Shown: positions 8,080-17,439, counted from the first letter of the stretch. The stretch: 26,462 bases of DNA from an uncultured Sutterella sp. (GCA_937906995.1 CALESB010000071.1:1-26462), one strand, 5' to 3'. The notes: generated from the letters alone by a model not told the origin. Translations and numbers: made by a program.

Positions 8080-9888
8080 ATGAGTCGTATTAAACTTTCC
8101 GTGTTGGCAGCCGGTCTCGCCTTAGCCGGTTTGGCTTTCAACGCTTCGGCTTGTACCACCATGATTGTCGGTAAAGACGTCAGTAAGACAGGCAACATCA
8201 TTGTCGGTCACAATGAGGATAATGGTGGTCGCATTCTCACGGCTCAATATTGGGTTCCTGCAGCCACTCATAAGAAGGGCGAAAAGATTAAATTTGAAGA
8301 AGCTGCTGCGGAAATCCCTCAAGTTGACAAAACGTTCGGATTCTATTGGTCTCAAACTTATAACCCCAAAGGCGCCAGTTTCTCCGATGGCTTTGTCAAT
8401 GAAAACGGCGTAGTCATCGTATCTAACAACTGCTCTGGCATTTATGATGACGATCGTATGCCGTTGAAAGACGGCGGTATCGGTTACGGTATTCGTCGCT
8501 TGATGGCAGAGCGCGCAACCAGTGCTCGCCATGCTGTTGACATCGCTATCGACCTTTTAGGTAAGTATGGTTACTTTGCCGATGGTCGTACGTACACGAT
8601 CGCCGATGCCAAGGAAGCTTGGCAAATTGCTATTCACCAAGGCAATACTTGGGTAGCTCGTCGCGTCAAGGATAACGAAGTGGTCTTTATCCCGAACAAC
8701 TTCATGATGGACAAGGTCGACGCAACCGATAAGGAAAACGTTATTGTTGCTCCGGGTATGATTGAACGCGCCATTAAGAATGGTCGCTACAAACCCGCTA
8801 AGGAAGGTGTTTATAACGACTTTAACTACCGCGTAGCCGTAGCTCCAGCTGAACGCCGTGCAGCTGACTTCAACTATATGCGTAACCATATTGGTTGGAA
8901 GTACATTGCAGGTTTGAACATTACGGATCCAGAAAAGTTCCCGTACAGCGTTACGCCGAAGAAGAAATTTGGTGTTGAAGAAGTCAAGGAAGTGTTGCGC
9001 CTACATGAAGAAGGCATGAACGATCAAGATCCGAACTGGTCTCACTCTACGAGTTTGGGTATTTGCCGCGCAACAACACACGAAGCAGCTGTTTATGAAC
9101 TCAACGACAATCCGCTCTTAATCGCCGGTTACCGTGCTTTGTCTCGTCCTTGCGAAACACCATTTATTCCGTTCTTCCCCTTGGCCAAACCCGCAGAAAA
9201 CCTTGGCTTCATGACTTGGGATAAGGCAACGGCTGAACACTTCAAGGGAACGAGTGAAAACTTCAGCTATAACGCTGACTGGCCCGTCTGGACGTTTATC
9301 AATAATGCTAACGTTCATGACTTCCAACGCAATGACGTTAAGGCAAACTTCAAGTATGTGAAGTCTCTGGAAGACAAGTTGGGTGCAACGTTACCTGCCA
9401 CAGCTAAGGAAGCAGCTCGCCTAATGAAGATTTCGGAAGACAAGGCAGCCGCTTATCTTCATGAGTACAACGTTCGCATGATGCGTGACGGTGAAGTGGC
9501 CATGGCTAAGCGCTATGCTGAAGCCTCTCCGTACAAGATGACGATCCTCGCCGATAAGATCGACCCGAAGAGCTCTGAGACGATCGATGTCGTGCTTTAC
9601 GGTTCTAAGTCTTTGAATGTTTCCAAGATCGATCCTAAGAAGATTTGGTTAGGCGCAAGCCGTGCCAACGTTAAGAATCGCGTTTTAATGGCTGATGCCT
9701 TAGGTCAAGCAACCAAGGTAACGTTCAAGGATATGAACGGTGACGGCAAGAAGGACGCCGTTTTAACATTCGTACAAAAGGATGTCTCCAAGTACCTCTT
9801 AGCTGGCGCGTTCCATGATGTTTGGCTCTACGGTTATGTGGGTGACAAACGCATTGCTACGATGGACACGGTGAAGGTTATCAAGTAA
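8080..9888 (+). CDS. Secreted C69-family dipeptidase
   Basis: This 602-residue protein starts with a Sec signal peptide (MSRIKLSVLAAGLALAGLAF) ending at ASA. Cleavage would expose Cys25 in CTTMIVGK, the N-terminal nucleophile of peptidase family C69 (Ntn hydrolases related to Lactobacillus PepD). Motifs GHNEDN, NENGVVIVSNN and SCTTHEA-like ATTHEAAVY fit the family. By family knowledge it hydrolyses dipeptides, here in the periplasm, so it probably serves peptide nutrition. Residues about 500-602 form an extra C-terminal domain with an NGDGKKD turn, possibly calcium-binding. GGAGGA lies well placed before the ATG, and a strong terminator follows. Codon choice looks like that of a well-expressed resident gene. 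Confidence 0.9.
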   Translation: MSRIKLSVLAAGLALAGLAFNASACTTMIVGKDVSKTGNIIVGHNEDNGGRILTAQYWVPAATHKKGEKIKFEEAAAEIPQVDKTFGFYWSQTYNPKGASFSDGFVNENGVVIVSNNCSGIYDDDRMPLKDGGIGYGIRRLMAERATSARHAVDIAIDLLGKYGYFADGRTYTIADAKEAWQIAIHQGNTWVARRVKDNEVVFIPNNFMMDKVDATDKENVIVAPGMIERAIKNGRYKPAKEGVYNDFNYRVAVAPAERRAADFNYMRNHIGWKYIAGLNITDPEKFPYSVTPKKKFGVEEVKEVLRLHEEGMNDQDPNWSHSTSLGICRATTHEAAVYELNDNPLLIAGYRALSRPCETPFIPFFPLAKPAENLGFMTWDKATAEHFKGTSENFSYNADWPVWTFINNANVHDFQRNDVKANFKYVKSLEDKLGATLPATAKEAARLMKISEDKAAAYLHEYNVRMMRDGEVAMAKRYAEASPYKMTILADKIDPKSSETIDVVLYGSKSLNVSKIDPKKIWLGASRANVKNRVLMADALGQATKVTFKDMNGDGKKDAVLTFVQKDVSKYLLAGAFHDVWLYGYVGDKRIATMDTVKVIK

Positions 9889-9913
9889 TTACTTTTACCT
9901 CACGGCACTTGTG

Positions 9914-9943
9914 AAAGGGGGAGCATCATGCTCCCCTTATTTG
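9914..9943 (+). terminator. Intrinsic terminator of the dipeptidase gene
   Basis: AAGGGGAGCA-type stem: GGGGAGCA (9918-9925) pairs with TGCTCCCC (9929-9936) across a 3-nt loop, extended by AG/TT pairs and followed by TTATTT. Confidence 0.9.
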
Positions 9944-10087
9944 TTCGAACACTCTACATCCATATTATTTCTTTCCTTTTCTTAAATGGCGTGAGATACC
10001 TATTCTTTAAAGTGCGAGTGTTGTACTAATTAATCAGCACAAACCAGTACATCATCAGATCCAAGATATGGGATACTTGGTCAATTC

Positions 10088-10363
10088 TTACGCTTTGGTT
10101 TTCGGCGAATATAAAGAACTTTTCTTTGTTCCTTTTCTATTAATTTCCATCACGCTGACATCTTCGTCGGTCGAGTCTATTTCACTTTTTCTTACTCGAC
10201 GACGGCTAAACTCAAGGACATCTTCATCTTCAATTAATTTTGATCTTGGTCGTGCTGGCGTAAACAAAAACACAATCATAGGCATCAAATAAATGATTAG
10301 ACAACAGACCGCCACTACGATGATCATAAAATCTAAAAATAACTCTGTAATTGGATTGAACAC
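10088..10363 (-). CDS. Small single-pass membrane protein of unknown function
   Basis: The 91-residue product has one long hydrophobic segment (about residues 8-34, including IIVVAVCCLIIYLMP), then a charged cytoplasmic-type tail with many Arg, Lys, Asp and Glu. The open frame begins at TTG 10387, but AAGGAG lies 5 nt before GTG 10363, so that start is preferred. No homologue is recognised. It is monocistronic, sitting between the dipeptidase terminator and the divergent AAA+/nuclease gene. It could be a membrane partner of that gene, but nothing proves this. Confidence 0.55.
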   Translation of the reverse strand: MFNPITELFLDFMIIVVAVCCLIIYLMPMIVFLFTPARPRSKLIEDEDVLEFSRRRVRKSEIDSTDEDVSVMEINRKGTKKSSLYSPKTKA

Positions 10364-10774
10364 ACCCTCTCCTTTTCCCCACTTCAAATACGCTATTTAA
10401 GTATAAGTTTATGTCCTATAATTTCACAATATGAAGTAATGAAGTAATGAAGAACCTCTTTAGAATTCTCTACCTCTCTCATTTCTTATTCTCAAGCTTA
10501 GCTAACACTAATGCGTCATTTCGATACTTCTCAATGGATGGTTATGCCTAACTTTCCTATATATAGGCTTTAGTGGTTTCTAACACCTGATTTCTCCTTC
10601 GATCCTTAACAGCTTTGGTATGGCGCCAAAAAAATTGAACATACACTCGGTCAGAACTTTCTTATAACTGGCTTCAACAATTTAGCGTACAAATAATAAG
10701 ATTACTATCAGTACGCTTATTGACAGTACTGTAAATTAACTCTATAGTGAAGTGATTATTGAGGAGATTTCAGC
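10364..10774. other. Gene-free 411-bp divergent intergenic region
   Basis: No coding frame stands out. It holds short direct repeats of ATGAAGTA (10431-10446) and, at the right end, the promoter and palindromes of the AAA+/nuclease gene. Confidence 0.6.
10684..10748 (+). promoter_or_regulatory. Promoter and operator-like palindromes of the AAA+/nuclease gene
   Basis: Consensus -35 TTGACA (10720-10725), 17-bp spacer and -10 TATAGT (10743-10748). A perfect palindrome ACAGTACTGT (10723-10732) overlaps the -35 and spacer. An inverted repeat AGCGTAC (10684-10690) / GTACGCT (10711-10717) lies just upstream. The gene is probably repressor-controlled. Confidence 0.7.
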
Positions 10775-12160
10775 ATGGACTTTGCAACAATAGGCAACCG
10801 ATTTTACGGTAGAAAACAAGAATTAGAACTCTTGCATCAGCTCCAAGCAGACGTAAGAGATCGTGGTATCAGTCGTTTTGTGGTCGTTACAGGTCGACGT
10901 CGTATCGGGAAAACCCGTCTAATTGAAGAAGCTTTACCCAACAGCACAGCTATGCCGACGATCTCCACCTATATTGCCTCACAGTTATCTAACAGCAATT
11001 TAACGGATTTTGTCGATGAGATTAAGTCTGCCCTTAGCATTCCCTATCCCTTGGCAATAAATACATGGGAACAGGCGCTGCAACTTGTATTTTCTGAAGC
11101 ACAAAGACGGCCTATTACTTTGGTGTTCGATGAGTTCCAAAACTTTAGTACCGTTGAGCCTTCTTTTTTTGATACCCTACAAAAACTTTGGGATCGTTAT
11201 CACACAAAATCACGAATCCTCATTGTTACATGTGGTTCAGTTGCCAGTAGCATGCGAGAGATTTTCGAAAATGGGAAAGCACCTCTTTTTGCCAGAGAAA
11301 ACGCGTTTATTCGCCTATCTCCCTTCTTGCCCGATCTTTTAAAAGAGATATTTAACGATTACAAATCCGACTTCACTGGTGACGATCTTCTTGCTTTGTA
11401 TGCTTTTACCGGCGGTGTTGCCCAATATGTCCAGACATTTTTGAGTTCCGGTGCATTTACCTTTGAAGCCATGCTAGAGAGAGCCATTCAATTTAACTCA
11501 GGTCTTGTCTCTGAAGCTCAACTCATGATTGCGGCAGAATTCAAAGGTAATGCCTCTATTATGAATGAACTTCTTATGGCCATTTCACAAGGTAGAACCA
11601 AACGAGCAGACCTCGTTACCGCTTTTAACGTGGACATCTCCGGGCACTTATACAAGCTAGAAAACCTCTATGGTTTAATAGAAGCCGTTGAACCTATAGC
11701 AGAAAACGGTGCCAAACGTAAAAGAGCGCGCTATGAATTAACCGATGAATTATTGGATTTTTGGTACACCTTCTGTCTCCCCAACATTAAGATGCTTCAG
11801 TCTAGCCGTACTCAGGCTTTACAAAAAGCCATCAAAATCGGCTACGTCCCATGGTCCGGTAGAGTTTTAGAACGACTCTACCGTCGGCATTTTGCTAACC
11901 TTGGCCTATTTACTTCCGTTGGTCCTTGGTGGGATAAACAAGGCGAGAATGAAATTGATTTAATTGCGATTAACAGTGTGACAAAGCGAATTGTGTTTGC
12001 TGAAATCAAAAGAAATGAACACAAAATTGATTTGCATAAATTAGAATCAAAAATAGAGTGTTTCTTTAATTACAATCCAGTCTACCGCGATTACGAAAAA
12101 CAACTTATGGCCTTGTCACTTAAAGAGTTATCTTCAGATTCGACTTTACCGTTAAGTTAG
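10775..12160 (+). CDS. AAA+ ATPase with PD-(D/E)xK-like C-terminal domain (ATPase_2/DUF234)
   Basis: This 461-residue protein has Walker A GRRRIGKT (40-47) and Walker B ITLVFDEF (D119, E120), followed by a winged-helix-like part (about 255-330). The C-terminal domain carries ENEIDLIA (D395) and FAEIKR (E410, K412), the spacing of a PD-(D/E)xK nuclease, as in DUF234 proteins. The family is widespread in archaea and gut bacteria and is suspected to act in defence or mobile-element biology; its substrate is unknown. GAGGAG lies 8 nt before the ATG. Promoter and palindromes are upstream and a two-way terminator downstream, so it forms a single-gene unit. Confidence 0.85.
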   Translation: MDFATIGNRFYGRKQELELLHQLQADVRDRGISRFVVVTGRRRIGKTRLIEEALPNSTAMPTISTYIASQLSNSNLTDFVDEIKSALSIPYPLAINTWEQALQLVFSEAQRRPITLVFDEFQNFSTVEPSFFDTLQKLWDRYHTKSRILIVTCGSVASSMREIFENGKAPLFARENAFIRLSPFLPDLLKEIFNDYKSDFTGDDLLALYAFTGGVAQYVQTFLSSGAFTFEAMLERAIQFNSGLVSEAQLMIAAEFKGNASIMNELLMAISQGRTKRADLVTAFNVDISGHLYKLENLYGLIEAVEPIAENGAKRKRARYELTDELLDFWYTFCLPNIKMLQSSRTQALQKAIKIGYVPWSGRVLERLYRRHFANLGLFTSVGPWWDKQGENEIDLIAINSVTKRIVFAEIKRNEHKIDLHKLESKIECFFNYNPVYRDYEKQLMALSLKELSSDSTLPLS

Positions 12161-12173
12161 TAGATAAATTTAA

Positions 12174-12215
12174 TGGTACACCAGCGATAATATCTATGGT
12201 GTACCACTGTTTTAT
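12174..12215. terminator. Bidirectional terminator between convergent genes
   Basis: TGGTACACCA (12174-12183) and TGGTGTACCA (12197-12206) form a perfect 10-bp stem. TTTTATT follows on the plus strand and an AT-rich run (AAATTTA) on the minus strand. It separates the AAA+/nuclease gene from the DUF2357 gene. Confidence 0.75.
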
Positions 12216-12219
12216 TAAG

Positions 12220-14052
12220 TTAATTCAAAGCTGAACACATTGCGTCAAGTATCACTGCAGCCATATGTGATTCATTTTTCTCTAACCCCGTAAGTCTTAC
12301 TACTTGAATATCCGGGACAGAGCGCATTCCTTGTTTTTCCACGACATCAAAGATACTGCCCTCTTTTGTTCTCTCCTCCTGCTCTTCAGGGCGACCACAG
12401 AAAAGCCAAAGTCCAGCAAAGACATCCTCTCCGTCACTGGCTGCAACAGTCGTGAAATATTTGAACGCTTGCGTAAGAACATAATTTTCTTGAGCCCGTC
12501 TCAGAGTCGTGTACTTGCTGTCGCAAATTGCCCAGGCAGAGTGACCCTCATGCTCAAATTCGAGCACGAAGTCTGGTGTATACCAGGCTTCCTCTGTCTT
12601 GTGATGAGCTATTAAACCACGGCTAGAAGGTGACCAGCCCGACGTTCGAAAAAGACCAATCCCGTTTTCACTTCCGTCGCTGTCGGAAATCAAGACGGGT
12701 TGATACCAGATTCGCACAATATCACCATCTTTCTTCATTTCAAACGTGTTGACGAGTGATACTTCAGCATTAACATTACCTTCTTCAAGTTCCTTGTAAG
12801 CATAGTAGGATCGATTAGTATCCTCAAAACCCAGTTGATGGAACCCCTCAAGCAGATTGACAAGAGTAAAGTATTCATAAAGACGCGATCCCGTAACCGA
12901 TGCCAGTCTTTTTTCCATGACTTCAATATCGCTTTCGTCTGATTTGCTGAACCAGCGTCGCATAGCGTCGTACATCATCCGATACGGTGCACTTTGAAGG
13001 TAGAGTGTTGTCACTGGTGGCAAGGTGTGCAGTTTCTCAGCCTTCACACCGAGCGCTTCACGGTAAAGAAGAGATAATCGCTTCAACCGTGTTGCAATAG
13101 CACGAAAGGCTTCCACTTTCTTAGCCACGGCAGGACAAAGGGCTTTTAGGCGCAAATCTTTAAGGCTGGTGAGTTCGCCCGTTTGTTCTCTGAGATTTTC
13201 ATAGCGAGCAGCCAACCTCAGACTCTCGGTAGCTAATAGCATTGGAAAAGCGACAATCTGGCGATTTTCAATAATGTCACGAGAGGGTGCCACGGTTTTT
13301 ACTAAAGCATGCCGAGGCATCCAACTTTTTCCTTTGGCACGAATACCTAAACCCTGCTGTGTGGGTTGTAATTCTCCAGGATGCGTAGCAATCCAGCGAG
13401 TAGCTTCAGGGGTCAATTGCGTTAGTTTTTCGATGCTTCGCTCACGCATTGTCGTAGTCAGTCGTGTTTTCGCCTGCTCTCTAAACCATGTATAGTGGCG
13501 ATCATAGAGTCTTACTGTATCATTTAAAAGTTCCAAAGGGTCTTGTCCTTGGCGTTGAGTCGCTAGGACATCGTCACCCTTGAAGAGAAGTCGCGCAAGT
13601 TTACTTACTCGCTCGCTCATAGCAAGCAAATTCTCTCCGATGACACCATTTTTTATTGATACAGGAACCACATCGGTGTAATAAACCTCACGTTGGCCTA
13701 TTGCTAAGGACAGATTAAGCGAAAGATGGGCTACCCCGATGATGTCGTTGAACGGAGACTCACGCAATCGTCGATCTCGAACATCCCAGACAGGAATCAC
13801 TGCAGCCTCCCCTTTATGTAAGCTGGCACTAGCAATGACTGTCTCATTGAGACAGACATTTACGAGTGCACACTGCTCCTCATCGAGCTCAAGCCCCTCT
13901 AGGTGCATTTCAACGCTTTTCTCACTATCAATACAGCGTGCGTCCGGAGAAAGGTCTTCCTCACGCAGAATTTGCTTTTCCTTATAAAGCTCAAGTCGGA
14001 TAGCTTCAGAGTCCGGCTGTCGAATGACAAGCGTCAGTCCGCTTTCCATCAT
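12220..14052 (-). CDS. DUF2357 / PD-(D/E)xK nuclease, McrC-like subunit
   Basis: This 610-residue protein has a DUF2357-type N-terminal and middle region and a C-terminal nuclease: TPDF (D494) followed by AICDSKY (D511, K513), the PD-(D/E)xK pattern of McrC-type endonucleases. QAFKYF after the Lys matches the usual following helix. In McrBC systems McrC docks on and stimulates the McrB motor and cuts the target. Here the motor would be the 1123-residue AAA+ protein encoded 15 bp upstream, and GGGAGG lies 6 nt before the ATG. The last 18 residues are repeated at the end of the small gene at 7589. The substrate, DNA or RNA, cannot be told from sequence. Confidence 0.85.
   Translation of the reverse strand: MMESGLTLVIRQPDSEAIRLELYKEKQILREEDLSPDARCIDSEKSVEMHLEGLELDEEQCALVNVCLNETVIASASLHKGEAAVIPVWDVRDRRLRESPFNDIIGVAHLSLNLSLAIGQREVYYTDVVPVSIKNGVIGENLLAMSERVSKLARLLFKGDDVLATQRQGQDPLELLNDTVRLYDRHYTWFREQAKTRLTTTMRERSIEKLTQLTPEATRWIATHPGELQPTQQGLGIRAKGKSWMPRHALVKTVAPSRDIIENRQIVAFPMLLATESLRLAARYENLREQTGELTSLKDLRLKALCPAVAKKVEAFRAIATRLKRLSLLYREALGVKAEKLHTLPPVTTLYLQSAPYRMMYDAMRRWFSKSDESDIEVMEKRLASVTGSRLYEYFTLVNLLEGFHQLGFEDTNRSYYAYKELEEGNVNAEVSLVNTFEMKKDGDIVRIWYQPVLISDSDGSENGIGLFRTSGWSPSSRGLIAHHKTEEAWYTPDFVLEFEHEGHSAWAICDSKYTTLRRAQENYVLTQAFKYFTTVAASDGEDVFAGLWLFCGRPEEQEERTKEGSIFDVVEKQGMRSVPDIQVVRLTGLEKNESHMAAVILDAMCSALN
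12222..12278 (-). repeat. 57-bp repeat, copy 2 (intact nuclease-gene 3' end)
   Basis: This is the partner of 7591-7647: gapless, 50 of 57 identical, same orientation. Differences fall at 7 positions, so the copies are not a fresh duplication. Confidence 0.85.
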
Positions 14053-14067
14053 AAGACACCTCCCAAA

Positions 14068-17000
14068 CTAGAAGAACCGATAACAGTCCATCGCTTCACG
14101 ACCGTTCTCAATGATTTGCTCAATACGCGTTGCGGTACGATTCATACAATGGGCTTGGCAGAACTCAAGCATGTCATTCAAGTGAATAGCAAAACCGTCT
14201 CCAGTGCCATTAATATGTGGCAAGAACTTTTGCAAAAGGGCAAAGTCCACGGCATCTTCCCAAACAGCCTTCTTCCCGTTGGGATTAAATGTATCCATAG
14301 CTGCTGAGATGTAATTCATCATTTGACTACGAGAACGAGGAGACAGACGAATACCTGCTTTTTTGCCCAGTTCTTCCATCCCGGACAGAACTTCTGTGAC
14401 CAATGTTTTATTTTTCTTCAAATCCCGTGCGCCAAAAGTTTCTTGCAACACATGCCAGGGAACAGGTTGAGGATAGCTTTCGCAGAGCTTGCCTCCAACC
14501 ATTGTCTCACGGTCTTCCGGAAGGCTGATCACCATTGCACGGTCAATCAATCGAGGTGACAGCGGTTCTGTAGTCGAGTCATTATTGATTGTTGCCACAA
14601 ACCGTAATGTCTGAGGAACCATTGTTGGAGCTTTATCCCACAGTGTCACAGTCGTACTCTCATGGAAGTTATCACATAGACGCATCCAGTCGCTCCAATA
14701 GTATTCCATTGGAGAAAGATTGGCTTCGTCAAGAAGCATCATTGCCGGATAGCGAGAGCCAACTTCCGATCTTGCTTCTCGATCAAGTCTCTTAAATAAA
14801 AGCCAGCGTTTAGGATCGGGAGATTCAAATCGGTGTGTCAACGGATTCCAGTAACCAATGAAATCCCGTTTGGTATTCCATCCGTATTCCACCGGAACCA
14901 TTACAAAACGATTGGCACTGATGCGTTCTGTCAACGCATTGCCCAGACGTTTATCAAAACTGTCGAGGCCGAGTGTGTGGGCAAGAATATGACAAATGCT
15001 TGTCTTACCGGAGCCTGGTTCTCCAGAGAATACCGTTAGGAAATTCTGTACGATTGAAATGTAGAGATTGACCACTTCGTTGTAGTCGTAACGACGTTCA
15101 ACCTGTATTGCCTCAACTAGCTGATCGACAAGTTCCTTCCCATGAGGAGCTTGGTAGTCGAGTTTGGCAACAGCTTGAGCAATTTTGTCAATCCTCGCTT
15201 CTTCCTCACGTTCATTCCAAACGGATACCGCCTGCGAAAGTTTGCCAGGCAAGATATCGTCACCAAAAGATTCGGCTTTTGCATGTGCTTCATTGAGTTT
15301 CTTCATCAACTCAGCATGCAAAACTTCCAGTTTTTCATTTTCTTCCTTGTGTTCACGCAGGGTGATGTCGATCCGCTGGAGTTGACGGAGAATGGGACCT
15401 TTCTCGTTTAAAAGCTGGTTTGTTTGGATGAGTTCTCCGCGCTCATTAAGAAGAGATCTCACTTCTTCGCGCAGTTTAGCTGCCCGTTCATCTTGTTTAG
15501 CGTTGTCGGCATTCTTTACTGCAAGTGATTCTTCTGCCTCATAAATATGCTTACGAAGGTCTTGTTCTTTCTGACGGATTTTCTCAAGAACGAGAGCCTT
15601 GTCAGCGAAGGCTTGTGCCAATAATTCGTCCTGAGCTACGCATTCTACGAGCTCTTCATAGAAAGCCTCTCGATTGTCTACCAACATCCGATAAAGGAGA
15701 TCAGCAATCACCTGACGGTTTTCTCTCTTTTGGTCGCTTTGGCGTATGGCTCTTTCCAATCTGAGCATACGGGCCTCATTGATTGCTGGGTGATCGGTGT
15801 CAAGGCGACGGATTAGCTTCTCGTCGAAGTGACCGTCAACAGGCTTAGCATTCTCTGTGACTCGGCGTAACAGAGCAACGTCATCGAGCATGTCAACGAG
15901 TACGGGTTTCATTTTAGCCGTCTCGGCACACATGAGGTTTACGAAAGGATTGCCACGCTCTGTGTCTCCCATATAGAAATTAAATGCCCGAAGAGCAGAC
16001 TCCTGAGACAAAAAGCCTGGCACCACGCTATTGACAGCTATCCCACTGAAATCAACATAAAGTTGCTTGCGGACGTTTTCACGCAATTTAACGGGGCCAA
16101 GATAATAGTCACCGACTTTGACAAGAACCATTTCGCCGTCAGCATGCATGCCGAGAACATCCTCACCGGTGTTCGTCATTTTCACACTAAAGGTTTTATC
16201 AAAGTTAATGGCTTCAGCATCCTTCGGATAAACCACCCAGTGAATGCCTACCTCGGCAGCAGAATGAAAGCGCTTGTCGAAATAGACGGTGTCAAAGTCA
16301 ATACACTTGGAAAAGTCTGTACGGACATGACCGTTGGGACCAGGGTTGTCTCGGATTTCCGTATGATCAAAGTCAATCACGCACAATGCCCCTTCACGTT
16401 GCATGTGAGTGCGTTGATATTTAAGATTAAAAGCGCCCCATTGCGGATAAGCTTGTTTTAATTGCTCGGAATCAATGGGGATGAGTGAATCGTTATAGAA
16501 CTCTGCAATAGGGTAAAAATTTCGGAAAGTATTTCCACTCGACTGCACATAGCCAAGGTAACGGACTTCTGATTGACACTTTGGTAAAACCGGTATGTTG
16601 TATTGACGGTCAAATACCACTCGAACCGACTCTTCTTGTGAGTTATCTTCTGCAATAGGCGTTTGGCTTATTTCAGTCACTTGGGAAGTCACATCTTCGT
16701 ATTTATTTTCCTTCTCTGGTTGAGAATCCTCGAGAAAAATATCTCTCTTCTCATGATCATGAGGCTGACTTTCGGTTGGTTCAGAAGACTCCTCTTCCCA
16801 CTCTTCGTCATCAATCCCCTCACGAACCATGTCAATCATCCAGTCTTCAAACTGGAAGGTTTGATGCTGGAAATACTTGCTCGGTTCATTAGCGGCAATG
16901 AAAAGACGCAATTCATAATTTAGGCGTAATTGCACCGCCATGAAGATGAGGTCTAACCAAACCGTTTTATTATTTTCAATCTTGATGAAGAGTCTTCCAA

Positions 17001-17439
17001 AAGCTTTTAAATCATCCAAAGTTCGGTTTTCGATTTTTGCCAAAGCCTGCATTGCAGGCACCATCGCCATCATTTCCTCTGTTTGAGGTTGGTAAACATC
17101 CACAAAAAAAGTATTGTCGTTATAAATGGTTTCGGCAAATACACCCAAAATAACGTCTTCTTTCCACCAATCCCCTTTTTTCTTTATGCCGTTGCGCATA
17201 TGTCGGATTTTTTTAATCAATCCTTTATATCGCCGACTGATCACCTCCTGTCTGTCCTTTGGCAAATCCCCGATGTGTCTGAGCATACAAATGGTAGATT
17301 TTACGTTTCCTCCCCAATAATATTGGGCCATATTTTTAGCTGGCAGTAATGAATACGTTAACTGATGATCTTTTAATAATGTTGAATATTTTTCAATTAA
17401 TCGAATTTGACGGATTTCTTTTGAGGTTTCGTATGCCAT
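14068..17439 (-). CDS. McrB-like AAA+ motor with coiled coil and large N-terminal region
   Basis: This is a 1123-residue multidomain protein. Residues 1-205 are an unidentified domain, 208-270 an acidic low-complexity linker, about 270-480 a beta-rich region (VFDRQYNIPV; GALCVIDFDH) possibly for target binding, and about 613-725 a heptad-rich coiled coil. The AAA+ module at about 795-1080 has Walker A GEPGSGKTS (806-814), Walker B MMLLDEANLSP (D904, E905) and INNDSTTEPLSPRLIDRA (951-968), which holds the sensor and arginine-finger region seen in McrB-related ATPases. With the DUF2357 nuclease downstream it forms a type IV restriction-like pair. The long coiled coil recalls the coiled-coil McrBC branch named CoCoNuTs. 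Assignment to that group is an inference. GGAG precedes the ATG. Confidence 0.85.
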   Translation of the reverse strand: MAYETSKEIRQIRLIEKYSTLLKDHQLTYSLLPAKNMAQYYWGGNVKSTICMLRHIGDLPKDRQEVISRRYKGLIKKIRHMRNGIKKKGDWWKEDVILGVFAETIYNDNTFFVDVYQPQTEEMMAMVPAMQALAKIENRTLDDLKAFGRLFIKIENNKTVWLDLIFMAVQLRLNYELRLFIAANEPSKYFQHQTFQFEDWMIDMVREGIDDEEWEEESSEPTESQPHDHEKRDIFLEDSQPEKENKYEDVTSQVTEISQTPIAEDNSQEESVRVVFDRQYNIPVLPKCQSEVRYLGYVQSSGNTFRNFYPIAEFYNDSLIPIDSEQLKQAYPQWGAFNLKYQRTHMQREGALCVIDFDHTEIRDNPGPNGHVRTDFSKCIDFDTVYFDKRFHSAAEVGIHWVVYPKDAEAINFDKTFSVKMTNTGEDVLGMHADGEMVLVKVGDYYLGPVKLRENVRKQLYVDFSGIAVNSVVPGFLSQESALRAFNFYMGDTERGNPFVNLMCAETAKMKPVLVDMLDDVALLRRVTENAKPVDGHFDEKLIRRLDTDHPAINEARMLRLERAIRQSDQKRENRQVIADLLYRMLVDNREAFYEELVECVAQDELLAQAFADKALVLEKIRQKEQDLRKHIYEAEESLAVKNADNAKQDERAAKLREEVRSLLNERGELIQTNQLLNEKGPILRQLQRIDITLREHKEENEKLEVLHAELMKKLNEAHAKAESFGDDILPGKLSQAVSVWNEREEEARIDKIAQAVAKLDYQAPHGKELVDQLVEAIQVERRYDYNEVVNLYISIVQNFLTVFSGEPGSGKTSICHILAHTLGLDSFDKRLGNALTERISANRFVMVPVEYGWNTKRDFIGYWNPLTHRFESPDPKRWLLFKRLDREARSEVGSRYPAMMLLDEANLSPMEYYWSDWMRLCDNFHESTTVTLWDKAPTMVPQTLRFVATINNDSTTEPLSPRLIDRAMVISLPEDRETMVGGKLCESYPQPVPWHVLQETFGARDLKKNKTLVTEVLSGMEELGKKAGIRLSPRSRSQMMNYISAAMDTFNPNGKKAVWEDAVDFALLQKFLPHINGTGDGFAIHLNDMLEFCQAHCMNRTATRIEQIIENGREAMDCYRFF

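Noticed and set aside
8122..8532. 136-codon minus-strand frame inside the dipeptidase gene
   Set aside because: It is a mirror of the C69 coding sequence, with no protein-like features.
10431..10455. Short ATGAAGTA direct repeats as iterons
   Set aside because: Only two full copies are present and there is no replication gene nearby, so it is probably simple-sequence DNA.
7591..12278. Reading the two 57-bp repeats as att sites of an integrated element
   Set aside because: The copies differ at 7 positions, no integrase lies between them, and the interval contains a resident-type dipeptidase gene.
13903..14307. 134-codon plus-strand frame across the two McrBC-like genes
   Set aside because: It lies antisense over well-supported genes and their operon junction, and has no ribosome site or recognisable domain.
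16063..16461. 132-codon plus-strand frame inside the AAA+ motor gene
   Set aside because: It is antisense to a continuous 1123-codon gene with clear motifs.
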